From: Gammaproteobacteria bacterium
GTDB lineage: Bacteria; Pseudomonadota; Gammaproteobacteria; CAIRSR01
Reading direction: 5' to 3'
DNA: 48,585 nt
Assembly (NCBI GenBank): GCA_963575715.1
Contig: CAUYTW010000011.1
Coordinates: 1-48,585, forward strand
The translations under genes were made by a program, and so were the position numbers. Position 1 is the first letter of the stretch; each line of letters starts with the position of its first letter. Below the pieces are notes generated by a model. The model saw only the letters and a program-made list of their open reading frames with translations, was not told where the DNA came from and did no database searches. Positions 8,504 through 15,757 of this stretch are shown here, one piece after another.

Positions 8504-10084
8504 TTGTCCACTTCACGTTATACCGACTGGTCTCCCATTGGTAAGGGAGCTTCCGCGATTGTGTTCAAGGTTTTTGACCAGGAATTGAAACGCCCGGTTG
8601 CTATCAAATTGCTCAGGCACGAGTACGCAGAAAATCCTGACTTTATGGAGAGCCTGCGCCAAGAGGTGCGAATCTCCCATGACATCTATCATCGGGATAT
8701 TTGTCCCATCTATGAGATTTATCGAGGCCCCTGTCCCAGTGAAATGGAGACAACCCGTGAGGTGTGCATCGGCATCGTCATGGAGCTGATCGACGGCTGC
8801 GAATTAAAAAAATGGATAGATAACAATAAACATCGATTACGCGACACCGCCGCAGAGCGTTTCGACCTATTGCGTCGGGTTACCACCGCATTAATAACCG
8901 CCCATGCTCACATCACTCATCGTGACCTCAAGCCGGCGAACATTTTGCTGCGCCAGTGCAATATAGGACAGCCGGTAATTATGGATCTCGGAATTGCCTT
9001 ACTTGGAAACACGGATAATCAAATTGCCGGAACTCCTCGCTATATGGCACCAGAACAATACACCAATCCCAATCGCGTGGATGCCCGAGCGGATCTCTTT
9101 GCCTTGGGTGTGATGGCCTACGAGATGTTTACCGACAAGACCCCGCCTACTTCACTTTGCAACGTGATGCGCACCGGGAAACCGCCTCACCCGCGACGCG
9201 ACGAGATTCAACAGCCGAGCAGTTATTTCTCCGGGTTACCGCGCAGCTTAGACGAAATCATCATCCAGCTCATGGCCTATGAACCAGAAGATCGGCCCAG
9301 CTCTGCCGCCGAAGTGTTGAAGCTGCTGGAAAGCGTACCCCAACCACCGTGGGAAATCGCACGCGGCGGATCCGACGATCTGGAGTGGATATCGGTGCCA
9401 GGAGGAAAATATATGATCGGTGCCAGTCCAAGTGATCGTCTTGCCCATCAGAACGAAAAACCACGCCGCGAGGTTGAAATTTCGCCTTTTCAGATAACCG
9501 CCTACCCAATCACTAATCAAAATTACCGTAATTTTTTGCAGTCCACTGGTTATCGCAAACCGCCATTTCTCGATAGCCCTGAGTTTGGTCCAGATGATCA
9601 TCCGGTGGTAGGAGTGAGCTGGGATGACGCGCGGGAATTCGCGCGTTGGGTAGGCGGCGATCTGCCAAGTGAAGCACAGTGGGAATACGCTGCACGCAGT
9701 GGTCAACGCATTTCCCAAGGAAGCGTTTATCCCTGGGGTAGCGAGCCGCCAACTGCGACGCTTGCCAATATCAACGCCACCTGCTCGCGCTCGACTTCTC
9801 CTGTGAACGCTTATCCTGGAGGCCGCAATGCCTTTGGTTTGCATGATTTATGCGGCAATGTCTGGGAATGGTGCCTTGATTCTTGGTCGGATGGATATTA
9901 TTCCTCTCTGGCTAATTGTGTTCGCGATCCGGTCAATACCGAGCGGGGAGAAGAACGTAGCTTGCGGGGAGGGAGTTACGACAGCCTACCCTCTCAAGGC
10001 CGTTGCACCGCCCGCTATCATACCCAACGAGCGAGTCAGTGGCCCTGGGTCGGATTCCGCGTGGTAAAGCCAGTGGCGGCATAA
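8504..10084 (+). CDS. Ser/Thr protein kinase fused to an FGE-sulfatase (SUMF1-like) domain
   Basis: This 526-residue protein has a Hanks-type kinase domain (about 5-285): glycine loop GKGASAIVF, VAIK lysine K35, HRDLKPAN with catalytic D141, metal-binding D161 in a DLG variant of DFG, then APEQY. All key residues are present, so it should be active. The second half (about 290-524) is an FGE-sulfatase/SUMF1-type fold, recognised by VPGGKYMIGA, PVVGVSWDDAREFARW, LPSEAQWEYAAR, GNVWEWC and LRGGSYD. I do not see the paired cysteines of true formylglycine-generating enzymes, so this half more likely binds a ligand or partner. There is no membrane helix. TTG 8504 is chosen because AGGAG (8491-8495) lies 8 bases upstream and no in-frame ATG precedes the glycine loop. 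It ends 5 bp from the convergent methyltransferase gene. Confidence 0.87.
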   Translation: MSTSRYTDWSPIGKGASAIVFKVFDQELKRPVAIKLLRHEYAENPDFMESLRQEVRISHDIYHRDICPIYEIYRGPCPSEMETTREVCIGIVMELIDGCELKKWIDNNKHRLRDTAAERFDLLRRVTTALITAHAHITHRDLKPANILLRQCNIGQPVIMDLGIALLGNTDNQIAGTPRYMAPEQYTNPNRVDARADLFALGVMAYEMFTDKTPPTSLCNVMRTGKPPHPRRDEIQQPSSYFSGLPRSLDEIIIQLMAYEPEDRPSSAAEVLKLLESVPQPPWEIARGGSDDLEWISVPGGKYMIGASPSDRLAHQNEKPRREVEISPFQITAYPITNQNYRNFLQSTGYRKPPFLDSPEFGPDDHPVVGVSWDDAREFARWVGGDLPSEAQWEYAARSGQRISQGSVYPWGSEPPTATLANINATCSRSTSPVNAYPGGRNAFGLHDLCGNVWEWCLDSWSDGYYSSLANCVRDPVNTERGEERSLRGGSYDSLPSQGRCTARYHTQRASQWPWVGFRVVKPVAA

Positions 10085-10089
10085 TTTGG

Positions 10090-10866
10090 TTATATCCGCC
10101 ATACATATAGTGGACCGCTAAAATCAGATAGCGGTAAAACTTGAGAGGGAGGAGGGGCATTGGGTGCGATAAAGGTATTGCTCACGAGCAACGCACCGGG
10201 GCGCAGCTCGTCCTGGGCCTTGATCCACAATTGTTCCATAGGCGCGGGTGAAAGAAAGCAGTAAACCACGTCGTATTCACCAAGCGTCAGATCCCAAAAA
10301 TTACCCCAGCGTACCCGACAGTTACCACGCCACCCGAGCAATAATCGCGCAATTAACCATGGTAACGGCGCTGATTCCACGCCTTCAAAATGGCCTTGAG
10401 GATGGAGAACCGCGAGGCGCGCCAATAATCCTCCCGGACCGCAGCCTAAATCGATGAATCGAAACTGCCCACCAGGAAGAAGGGTATTTAATGCCCGACA
10501 CGCTGCGCCTCCCGACAAATACAACGGCACTCGTTCGCGCACGGTATTACGTTCGATGATCCAGACCACCACGAAGGCTCCGAGCCAGGCCAGGGGCGGC
10601 AGGCGGACCGCGAGACCGAGCGTGAACGCAAATGGAAACAAGAGTTGAAACAAAATCCACCAGCGGGCCAGCGATAATCTGGCGGTAATTACCGCCGCCA
10701 GCACTCCCTGAAATGTGACTACCACAATGGCAGGTAACGATACTCCTGCGGCTAGAACCAACCAGGATGTGGTCAAGAGCACGATAATCTGAACTAGAAG
10801 AACGGCACTGACCGGCCAACGATGCTGCATGACATGCCATGCCGCCAGCATAGCCGCGTGGTTCAC
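10090..10866 (-). CDS. Membrane-anchored class I methyltransferase
   Basis: This 258-residue protein has an N-terminal half with about four hydrophobic helices (roughly residues 15-105) and a Rossmann-type SAM methyltransferase domain from about 108. Motif I reads FIDLGCGPGG, the second strand ends in an acidic residue (FEGVES), and a later strand is YDVVYCFLSPAP. The substrate is unknown; the anchor suggests a lipid, quinone or membrane protein. The start is GTG at 10866, whose GTGA overlaps the motB stop by 4 bases, so translation should be coupled to motB. A functional link to the flagellar motor is therefore possible but is inference from gene order only. Confidence 0.7.
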   Translation of the reverse strand: MNHAAMLAAWHVMQHRWPVSAVLLVQIIVLLTTSWLVLAAGVSLPAIVVVTFQGVLAAVITARLSLARWWILFQLLFPFAFTLGLAVRLPPLAWLGAFVVVWIIERNTVRERVPLYLSGGAACRALNTLLPGGQFRFIDLGCGPGGLLARLAVLHPQGHFEGVESAPLPWLIARLLLGWRGNCRVRWGNFWDLTLGEYDVVYCFLSPAPMEQLWIKAQDELRPGALLVSNTFIAPNAPPPSQVLPLSDFSGPLYVWRI

Positions 10867-11984
10867 CTGGTTCCGATCCGTTTTTCGGACGGTTTGCTGG
10901 AACTGGATTGACTTGGTGTTGGTGGTTGTGCAGGTTGAATTATCGGTGGGACAGGTATAGGTAACGTAGGCAGTGGAATAGGAGAAATTCCCGGCAAGTT
11001 GGTCACGCCTTTTTTACCCGCCTCGACCACGGGACCGCTGTTTTCAATCAGCTGATGTTCCGTGGTGCGATTCATCACGATGATTGAGATACGCCGATTA
11101 ATTGGATTTAAAGGATTTTTTGGGTCCAGAGGAACGCTTTCAGCAAGCCCCACGATGCGTAAAAATTTATTCTCTTTAATTCCTCCATTCACTAAAGCGC
11201 GCCTGGCTGCATTGGCGCGTTCGGTCGAAAGTTCCCAATTGCTGTAGCCCCGCCCACTCCCGCTATAGGGACGAGCATCGGTGTGGCCGGTGATGCTCAC
11301 CCGATTGGGGAGCTGATCGATAAGAGGAGCAATCTGCTTCATGATTTCGGTGGCATAAGACTCCATCCGGGTTGAACCTATATCGAACATCGGACGCTTA
11401 TCCTCGTCTACCACCTGGATGCGCAACCCCTCGGTAGTGATATCGATTCCGAATTGTCCGCTATACTGATGCAATAGTTCGCTTTTATTAATGAGGTCTT
11501 GCAATTTCTCCTTGGTTTTTTGAAGATTCATTACATCCATCTGGATCTGTTCAGCATCGATTTCGTTATCGGTATCAGCTTCACTATTGTTTTTTAATTC
11601 ATTGGTCACGATACCTTTTTTATTGGAAACAAAGGCACCATCCATTTCCTCGGCGCTAAATGCCTGTTTGTCGCGCGTTCCGGTATTGGTTTTTTTGACT
11701 TGACCATAACTACGAGTTATATCCTCACCACCGCCATGAATCACACTGGTCGCATCACCCGATCCGCGACCGCCTAGCAGGGAGGGCTTCCAAGGATTCA
11801 TGAAATAATCAGCAATTCCTTTCTTATCGCCATCGGTTGTCGAACCTAGCAACCACATAAGCAGAAAGAAGGCCATCATGGCGGTCACGAAATCGGCATA
11901 GGCAAGTTTCCACGCCCCGCCGTGGTGACCTCCGGCGTTCTTTTTAACCTTCTTAATGATAATGGGGCGTTCGTCGTTGGCCAT
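10863..11984 (-). CDS. motB: Flagellar motor stator protein MotB
   Basis: This 373-residue stator subunit links the MotA/B ion channel to peptidoglycan. A short basic N-terminus precedes the single membrane helix, with ion-binding D31 in WKLAYADFVTAMMAFFLLMW. The plug/linker region is long, acidic and Asn-rich. The OmpA-like peptidoglycan-binding domain (about 195-305) contains SITGHTDARP, STERANAARR and NRRISI. The tail is rich in Pro, then Ser. GTDG-free surroundings of D31 do not reveal whether H+ or Na+ is used. No motA lies beside it: the upstream neighbour is thiG (33-bp gap) and the downstream one a methyltransferase overlapping by 4 bases. MotA must be encoded elsewhere. Confidence 0.92.
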   Translation of the reverse strand: MANDERPIIIKKVKKNAGGHHGGAWKLAYADFVTAMMAFFLLMWLLGSTTDGDKKGIADYFMNPWKPSLLGGRGSGDATSVIHGGGEDITRSYGQVKKTNTGTRDKQAFSAEEMDGAFVSNKKGIVTNELKNNSEADTDNEIDAEQIQMDVMNLQKTKEKLQDLINKSELLHQYSGQFGIDITTEGLRIQVVDEDKRPMFDIGSTRMESYATEIMKQIAPLIDQLPNRVSITGHTDARPYSGSGRGYSNWELSTERANAARRALVNGGIKENKFLRIVGLAESVPLDPKNPLNPINRRISIIVMNRTTEHQLIENSGPVVEAGKKGVTNLPGISPIPLPTLPIPVPPIIQPAQPPTPSQSSSSKPSEKRIGTR

Positions 11985-12017
11985 GTTATCGTTTTTAGCG
12001 AGTGAACCACGTAAACA

Positions 12018-12824
12018 TCAAAAAAAGAATAGGCCATCCATGGGCGAGGATGCCGAGGCATAGGCTTTGCGAGGAATGCGTCCCGCGAGGTAAGCCGCTC
12101 GCCCTGCCTCTACGGCCCGTTTCATCGCGGAAGCCATTAATACCGGATTGCGCGCAGAGGCAATAGCGGTGTTCATCAGTACTCCATCGCATCCCAGCTC
12201 CATGGCGAGGGAAGCATCCGAGGCAGTCCCAACACCTGCATCGACCACTACAGGAATTTTAGCGTTTTCAACAATTTGTCGGATATTAAACGGATTGCGT
12301 ATTCCCAGCCCTGAACCGATGGGAGCCGCCAGCGGCATCACCGCTACACAACCCAATGCCTCCAGGCGTTGCGCCATGAGCACATCATCCGTAGTGTAGA
12401 CCATCACTTCGAACCCTTCCTTGACCAACACCTCGGTTGCTTTTAGGGTTTCCACCAAGTCAGGATAAAGGGTTTTAGGATCGCCCAATACTTCTAGTTT
12501 CACTAAAGAATGGCCATCGAGCAGTTCTCGCGCCAGGCGACAAGTACGAATAGCCTCCTCAGCCGTATAGCAACCTGCGGTATTGGGCAAAATGGTATAA
12601 CGATCTGGAGACAGGGTGTCCAGCAGGTTGGCTTGACCTGGATCTTGGCCAAGATTGGTTCGACGGACAGCGACCGTCACGATCTCAGCACCGGCAGCTT
12701 CGCTGGCTAGACGTGTCTGTTCCAGGTCACGATATTTTCCAGTACCGGTGAGGAGGCGGGAAGAATAGACTTTACCCGCGATTACCCAAGGGTCATCAGC
12801 GGGTATATAAGGTTTGTCAATCAT
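12018..12824 (-). CDS. thiG: Thiazole synthase ThiG
   Basis: This 268-residue enzyme builds the thiazole phosphate of thiamine from deoxyxylulose phosphate, dehydroglycine or iminoglycine, and ThiS-thiocarboxylate. The Schiff-base lysine is K109 in LVKLEVLGD. The phosphate-binding barrel end reads [32 protein letters not shown], shown here only to residues that define the family ([21 protein letters not shown]). The C-terminus [10 protein letters not shown] is typical. The start ATG is placed directly behind a leader-repeat tail that supplies GGAG 6 bases upstream. thiS lies upstream on the same strand, but the two genes, normally adjacent, are split by that repeat. motB follows after 33 bp. 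Confidence 0.96.
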   Translation of the reverse strand: MIDKPYIPADDPWVIAGKVYSSRLLTGTGKYRDLEQTRLASEAAGAEIVTVAVRRTNLGQDPGQANLLDTLSPDRYTILPNTAGCYTAEEAIRTCRLARELLDGHSLVKLEVLGDPKTLYPDLVETLKATEVLVKEGFEVMVYTTDDVLMAQRLEALGCVAVMPLAAPIGSGLGIRNPFNIRQIVENAKIPVVVDAGVGTASDASLAMELGCDGVLMNTAIASARNPVLMASAMKRAVEAGRAAYLAGRIPRKAYASASSPMDGLFFF

Positions 12825-12920
12825 CAGTGTCTCCGAGAAACCTCGCCCGTGAGGGTGGGAGGAAAGAAGACGGTTTGTTGCAACCGTCCAGTAAAAACGC
12901 CGGTCTTTCCCGGCGGTCAG
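12825..12920 (-). repeat. Leader repeat copy 3 (type A), before thiG
   Basis: On the minus strand: hairpin GCCGGGAAAGACCGGC (12899-12914), a second hairpin GACGGTT...AACCGTC (12869-12888), a TTTCCTCCC run, a weak CCTC...GAGG hairpin, and the tail GTTTCTCGGAGACACTG abutting the thiG ATG. It matches copy 4 (15657-15757) almost throughout. Confidence 0.75.
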
Positions 12921-12997
12921 GCCATGCAGCCCAAGTGACGCACATTTTGCGGGGTGATCTCGTTCTTTGTTAAGGCGGACAATGTTCTTGAGATATC

Positions 12998-13198
12998 TTA
13001 ACCACCACCAATGGCATGGACAATTTCCACTCGGTCGCCATGACGCAGGCAGTGGTTAAGGTAGGTACTACGCGGTACCACTTCTTGATTTATCTCCACC
13101 GCCAAGCGACGTCCGATGAGTTCAAGGGACTTTAACAACTCGGCAATGTTGATGTCGTCGCGTACTTGTCGCGGTTGCCCGTTAAGGATAATTTCCAT
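12998..13198 (-). CDS. thiS: Sulfur carrier protein ThiS
   Basis: This 66-residue ubiquitin-like protein carries sulfur as a C-terminal thiocarboxylate to ThiG. It starts [12 protein letters not shown], contains [12 protein letters not shown], and ends in the required di-glycine (HAIGGG, one extra Gly). An in-frame ATG 12 codons upstream (13234) would make 78 residues, longer than usual, so 13198 is preferred. The start is divergent from mshK across a gap of about 110 bp. I looked for a TPP riboswitch in that gap and did not find the conserved segments. ThiF, ThiH/ThiO and other thiamine genes are not in the window. Confidence 0.9.
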   Translation of the reverse strand: MEIILNGQPRQVRDDINIAELLKSLELIGRRLAVEINQEVVPRSTYLNHCLRHGDRVEIVHAIGGG

Positions 13199-13308
13199 GT
13201 CGTCTAGCCTAAGACTTGCGTTGCGTATGGTCAACCATCACAGAAGTTGCGCGGTTGAATAATTAGGTTCAACATTCTCAATCAGTTATGTTGCCATGCC
13301 GAGGATCT

Positions 13309-13665
13309 ATGAAAAGTTTGTCAGTGTCCTCAACCCTACTCACGTTTGGTATGTTGCTGGGATATGCTGCTTGCGAGGAAAACCTTCCCGATCCTACCAG
13401 ACCCGCGTTTACAACAGCGATTAACGTCGTCGAAGAAGCTCCCGTTACCAATGACAGCTTGGCGTTACAGTCAATTCTAATCGGTAGCCACGACCGTTGG
13501 GCCATAATCAACGGCCAAATTGTTAAGGTGGGTGACTCGGTGAGCGGAACACGATTGATCCGCATTGAAGGGGATGAAGTAATTTTAGCGCGCGGTGACG
13601 AGCGGGAAATCCTTAAACTGTTCCCGAACCTTGACAGGAATTCCTTGTCCGGGCGGAAAAATTAA
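13309..13665 (+). CDS. mshK: MshK-like pilus biogenesis protein
   Basis: This 118-residue exported protein has a signal-like N-terminus (about 1-24), then LPDPTRPA, LQSILIG..RWAIINGQIVKVGDSVSG and a hydrophilic end. This is the compact PilP/GspC-like pattern seen in MshK, which works with the MshL secretin in MSHA-type pilus assembly. ATG 13309 begins the hydrophobic signal; an in-frame ATG at 13288 would add seven residues. mshL begins 2 bases after the stop, so the two form an operon. mshI and mshJ, usually upstream, are absent: the upstream gene is the divergent thiS. Confidence 0.7.
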   Translation: MKSLSVSSTLLTFGMLLGYAACEENLPDPTRPAFTTAINVVEEAPVTNDSLALQSILIGSHDRWAIINGQIVKVGDSVSGTRLIRIEGDEVILARGDEREILKLFPNLDRNSLSGRKN

Positions 13666-13667
13666 CC

Positions 13668-15326
13668 ATGATTTTGAGAAGCTACTTTTTGACGATCCTG
13701 ACGTGGGCATTGACTGCCTGCACCACGTTCGACGTCAGACGCGATGATCTGACCGAACAAATTGATCGTGAACTGAGCCAGGCCACAAAGATCGATGACT
13801 CACTACAAGCCCATGTGGAAAACACCCTGCTGCCTCCGCTCGCTATCCCGTTAGCGGTCAATGGCACCGACGAACCGGAACAACGGTTTACCCTTACGGT
13901 TAATAATGCTCCGGCACGCGAAGTCTTTATCGGCCTCGCGGTCGGTACTCCTTACAGTATTTTGCTTCATCCCGAGGTGACCGGGAGTGTCTCGCTCAGT
14001 CTTAAAAACGTGACTCTGTTCGAGGCACTGGATACGCTGCGCGATGTCTATGGTTATGATTATCGTTTGGAGGGTAAGCGCGTCATGGTGTTGCCATTGA
14101 CGCTGCAAACACGCATATTCCGTGTCAACTATTTGATCGGCAAACGCGAAGGTTCATCGGAATTGCGTGTAATCTCTGGTTCGGTCAGCAATCGTGAATC
14201 TTCTAATACCGCGCAGTCGAATTCTTTCTCAGCCCCCAATACCACCTCTGGCAATAACAGCAACGCCTTGCCACAAGAAAATAGCCATATTACCACCGAA
14301 TCAAAAATGGATTTTTGGACTGACCTCTCACAGGCCATTACCAGCTTGATTGGTCATGAATCTGGTCGTAACGTGGTTATTAATCCACAAGCGGGTATTG
14401 TGGCAGTACGGGCCATGCCGGCTGAATTACGCGATGTTGCCGATTTTCTCCGCACCATGAAGCTTTCAGTGGAACGTCAGGTGATTTTGGAAGCAAAAAT
14501 CATCAATGTCACCCTGAATGATAGCTATCAGGCGGGCATCAACTGGTCAGCCATGGCCAACTCCGGCCACCAGTCGCTGGTATTCGGCAAATCTTCGGAA
14601 AATTTCAATGCCAATGCCACAGGAACGACGCTCGATACTAAATATTCTACTCTGGACAATACCGCTCTTACTGTCGGCGGTGGCCTATTCGGTATTTCCT
14701 TCGTCCATAAAAATTTCAAGGCTCTGCTGGAATTCCTGCAAACGCAGGGTCAAATTCAAGTACTATCTAGCCCCCGCATTGCTACTCTGAACAACCAAAA
14801 AGCCGTGCTCAAGGTGGGTACCGATGAATTTTTCGTCACGGGAGTCAGCTCTAGTTACTCGCTGGCTGCCGCTAATGGCACTACTTCTCAAACCACGCCC
14901 AATGTCACGTTGCAACCATTTTTTTCCGGTATCACACTTGATGTAACTCCAAGGATTGATGAGGAAAATTATGTAATTTTGCATATCCATCCCTCGGTCA
15001 GCGAAGTTTCTCAATCAAGCCAGCGTATTGATCTGGGAAATAATGGTGTGCTTAACCTGCCGCTTGCCAAAAGTAACGTAAGCGAAACCGACAGCATCAT
15101 TCGCACCCGTAATGGCCAGATCGTTGCTATCGGTGGGTTAATGACCCAAAGTATGAATAATGACCGTGCCCAATTACCGGGCATTGGTGATTTACCCGTG
15201 GTGGGTGAATTATTCCGTAATACCAATCAGTCCCTCGTCAAAAAAGAGTTGGTAATTTTACTTAAAACCACGGTAGTTCAGGATGATGATGCCTGGATTC
15301 AATCAATTCGTGATTATAAAAATTAA
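13668..15326 (+). CDS. mshL: MshL-type outer-membrane secretin
   Basis: This 552-residue secretin should form the outer-membrane pore for an MSHA-like type IV pilus. The N-terminus ends in a lipobox (LTAC, C18), so it is probably a lipoprotein. A short STN/secretin N-domain follows (about 73-135, LTVNNAPAREVF to LEGKRVMVLPL), then an Asn/Ser-rich linker (about 170-215), an N1-type domain and the C-terminal secretin domain (about 340-550) with LSSPRIATLNNQKAVLKVG, GITLDVTPRID and LPGIGDLPVVGELF. The length matches MshL better than the longer PilQ. The stop codon lies within the inverted repeat of the MITE at 15324-15493. No mshM, mshN or mshE follows. Confidence 0.85.
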   Translation: MILRSYFLTILTWALTACTTFDVRRDDLTEQIDRELSQATKIDDSLQAHVENTLLPPLAIPLAVNGTDEPEQRFTLTVNNAPAREVFIGLAVGTPYSILLHPEVTGSVSLSLKNVTLFEALDTLRDVYGYDYRLEGKRVMVLPLTLQTRIFRVNYLIGKREGSSELRVISGSVSNRESSNTAQSNSFSAPNTTSGNNSNALPQENSHITTESKMDFWTDLSQAITSLIGHESGRNVVINPQAGIVAVRAMPAELRDVADFLRTMKLSVERQVILEAKIINVTLNDSYQAGINWSAMANSGHQSLVFGKSSENFNANATGTTLDTKYSTLDNTALTVGGGLFGISFVHKNFKALLEFLQTQGQIQVLSSPRIATLNNQKAVLKVGTDEFFVTGVSSSYSLAAANGTTSQTTPNVTLQPFFSGITLDVTPRIDEENYVILHIHPSVSEVSQSSQRIDLGNNGVLNLPLAKSNVSETDSIIRTRNGQIVAIGGLMTQSMNNDRAQLPGIGDLPVVGELFRNTNQSLVKKELVILLKTTVVQDDDAWIQSIRDYKN

Positions 15327-15493
15327 CTCAAGTTGCTACCTATTTGCCTTTCTCCCCCTCTCCCTTTGGGAGAGGGGCCCGGGGGTGAGGGATAATTCCT
15401 CAACATTAGTCAAAAGTCCCTCACCCCAACCCCTCTTCCAAAGGGAGAGGTGCTATTTGGTTATACATCATAATAGGTAGCAACTTGGGTTAA
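15324..15493. mobile_element. MITE family 1, copy 1 (170 bp)
   Basis: The terminal inverted repeats are AACTCAAGTTGCTACCTATT at the left (from 15326) and AATAGGTAGCAACTTGGGTT at the right (ending 15491), one mismatch in 20. The ends are flanked by AAAAT on both sides, a likely target duplication. The interior is two imperfect GC-rich hairpins of the CCCTCTCCC...GGGAGAGGG kind. It begins at the mshL stop codon and has no coding potential. Confidence 0.7.
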
Positions 15494-15563
15494 AAATTAG
15501 CGAGAAAACCCACGGCTGGTAGGACGAAAACAGCAGGTGCGAAACACGCCCAGGTCCGCATGA

Positions 15564-15656
15564 AAAAGTCTGCGGCAAGGTTTGCAGGAACCGAAGCTGT
15601 GTTGCAACATGGGCGAGGGAAGCGAAGCCGCGAGGCTTCCGTCACCAGGTCCGTAA
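15564..15656 (+). pseudogene. C-terminal fragment of a TnpB-like protein
   Basis: An open frame of about 30 codons ends ...CNMGEGSEAARLPSPGP-stop. The fragment at 17660-17722 ends ...CNIGEGSRVARLVSPDP-stop. The two differ mostly at third codon positions, so this was a coding frame before decay. The position just before a hairpin-bearing right end is where tnpB ends in IS200/IS605 elements. TnpB identity is inferred from this layout, not from a diagnostic motif. Confidence 0.45.
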
Positions 15657-15757
15657 AGACTGACCGCCGGGAAAGACCGGCCATTTCTACCGACGGTTGC
15701 AAAAACCGTCTCCTTTCCTCCCCGTCCTGAAAGAGGCGGGGTTTCTCGGAGACACTG
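15564..15757 (+). repeat. Leader repeat copy 4 (type A, long), before the coiled-coil gene
   Basis: After the tnpB-like stop come hairpin GCCGG-GAAAGA-CCGGC (15666-15681), hairpin GACGGTT-GCAAA-AACCGTC (15692-15710), a TCCTTTCCTCC run, a CCCCG...CGGGG hairpin, then TTTCTCGGAGACACTG directly before ATG 15758. With the MITE at 15324-15493 it fills most of the 431-bp gap after mshL; 15494-15563 shows nothing recognisable. Confidence 0.75.

Noticed and set aside
9360-10081. True formylglycine-generating enzyme activity in the kinase fusion
   Set aside because: The fold signatures are present but I do not see the paired catalytic cysteines, and no sulfatase of the Cys-modified type lies beside it.
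13199-13308. Possible TPP riboswitch before thiS
   Set aside because: The conserved CTGAGA and ACCTGATC-type segments are not found in the gap on the minus strand.
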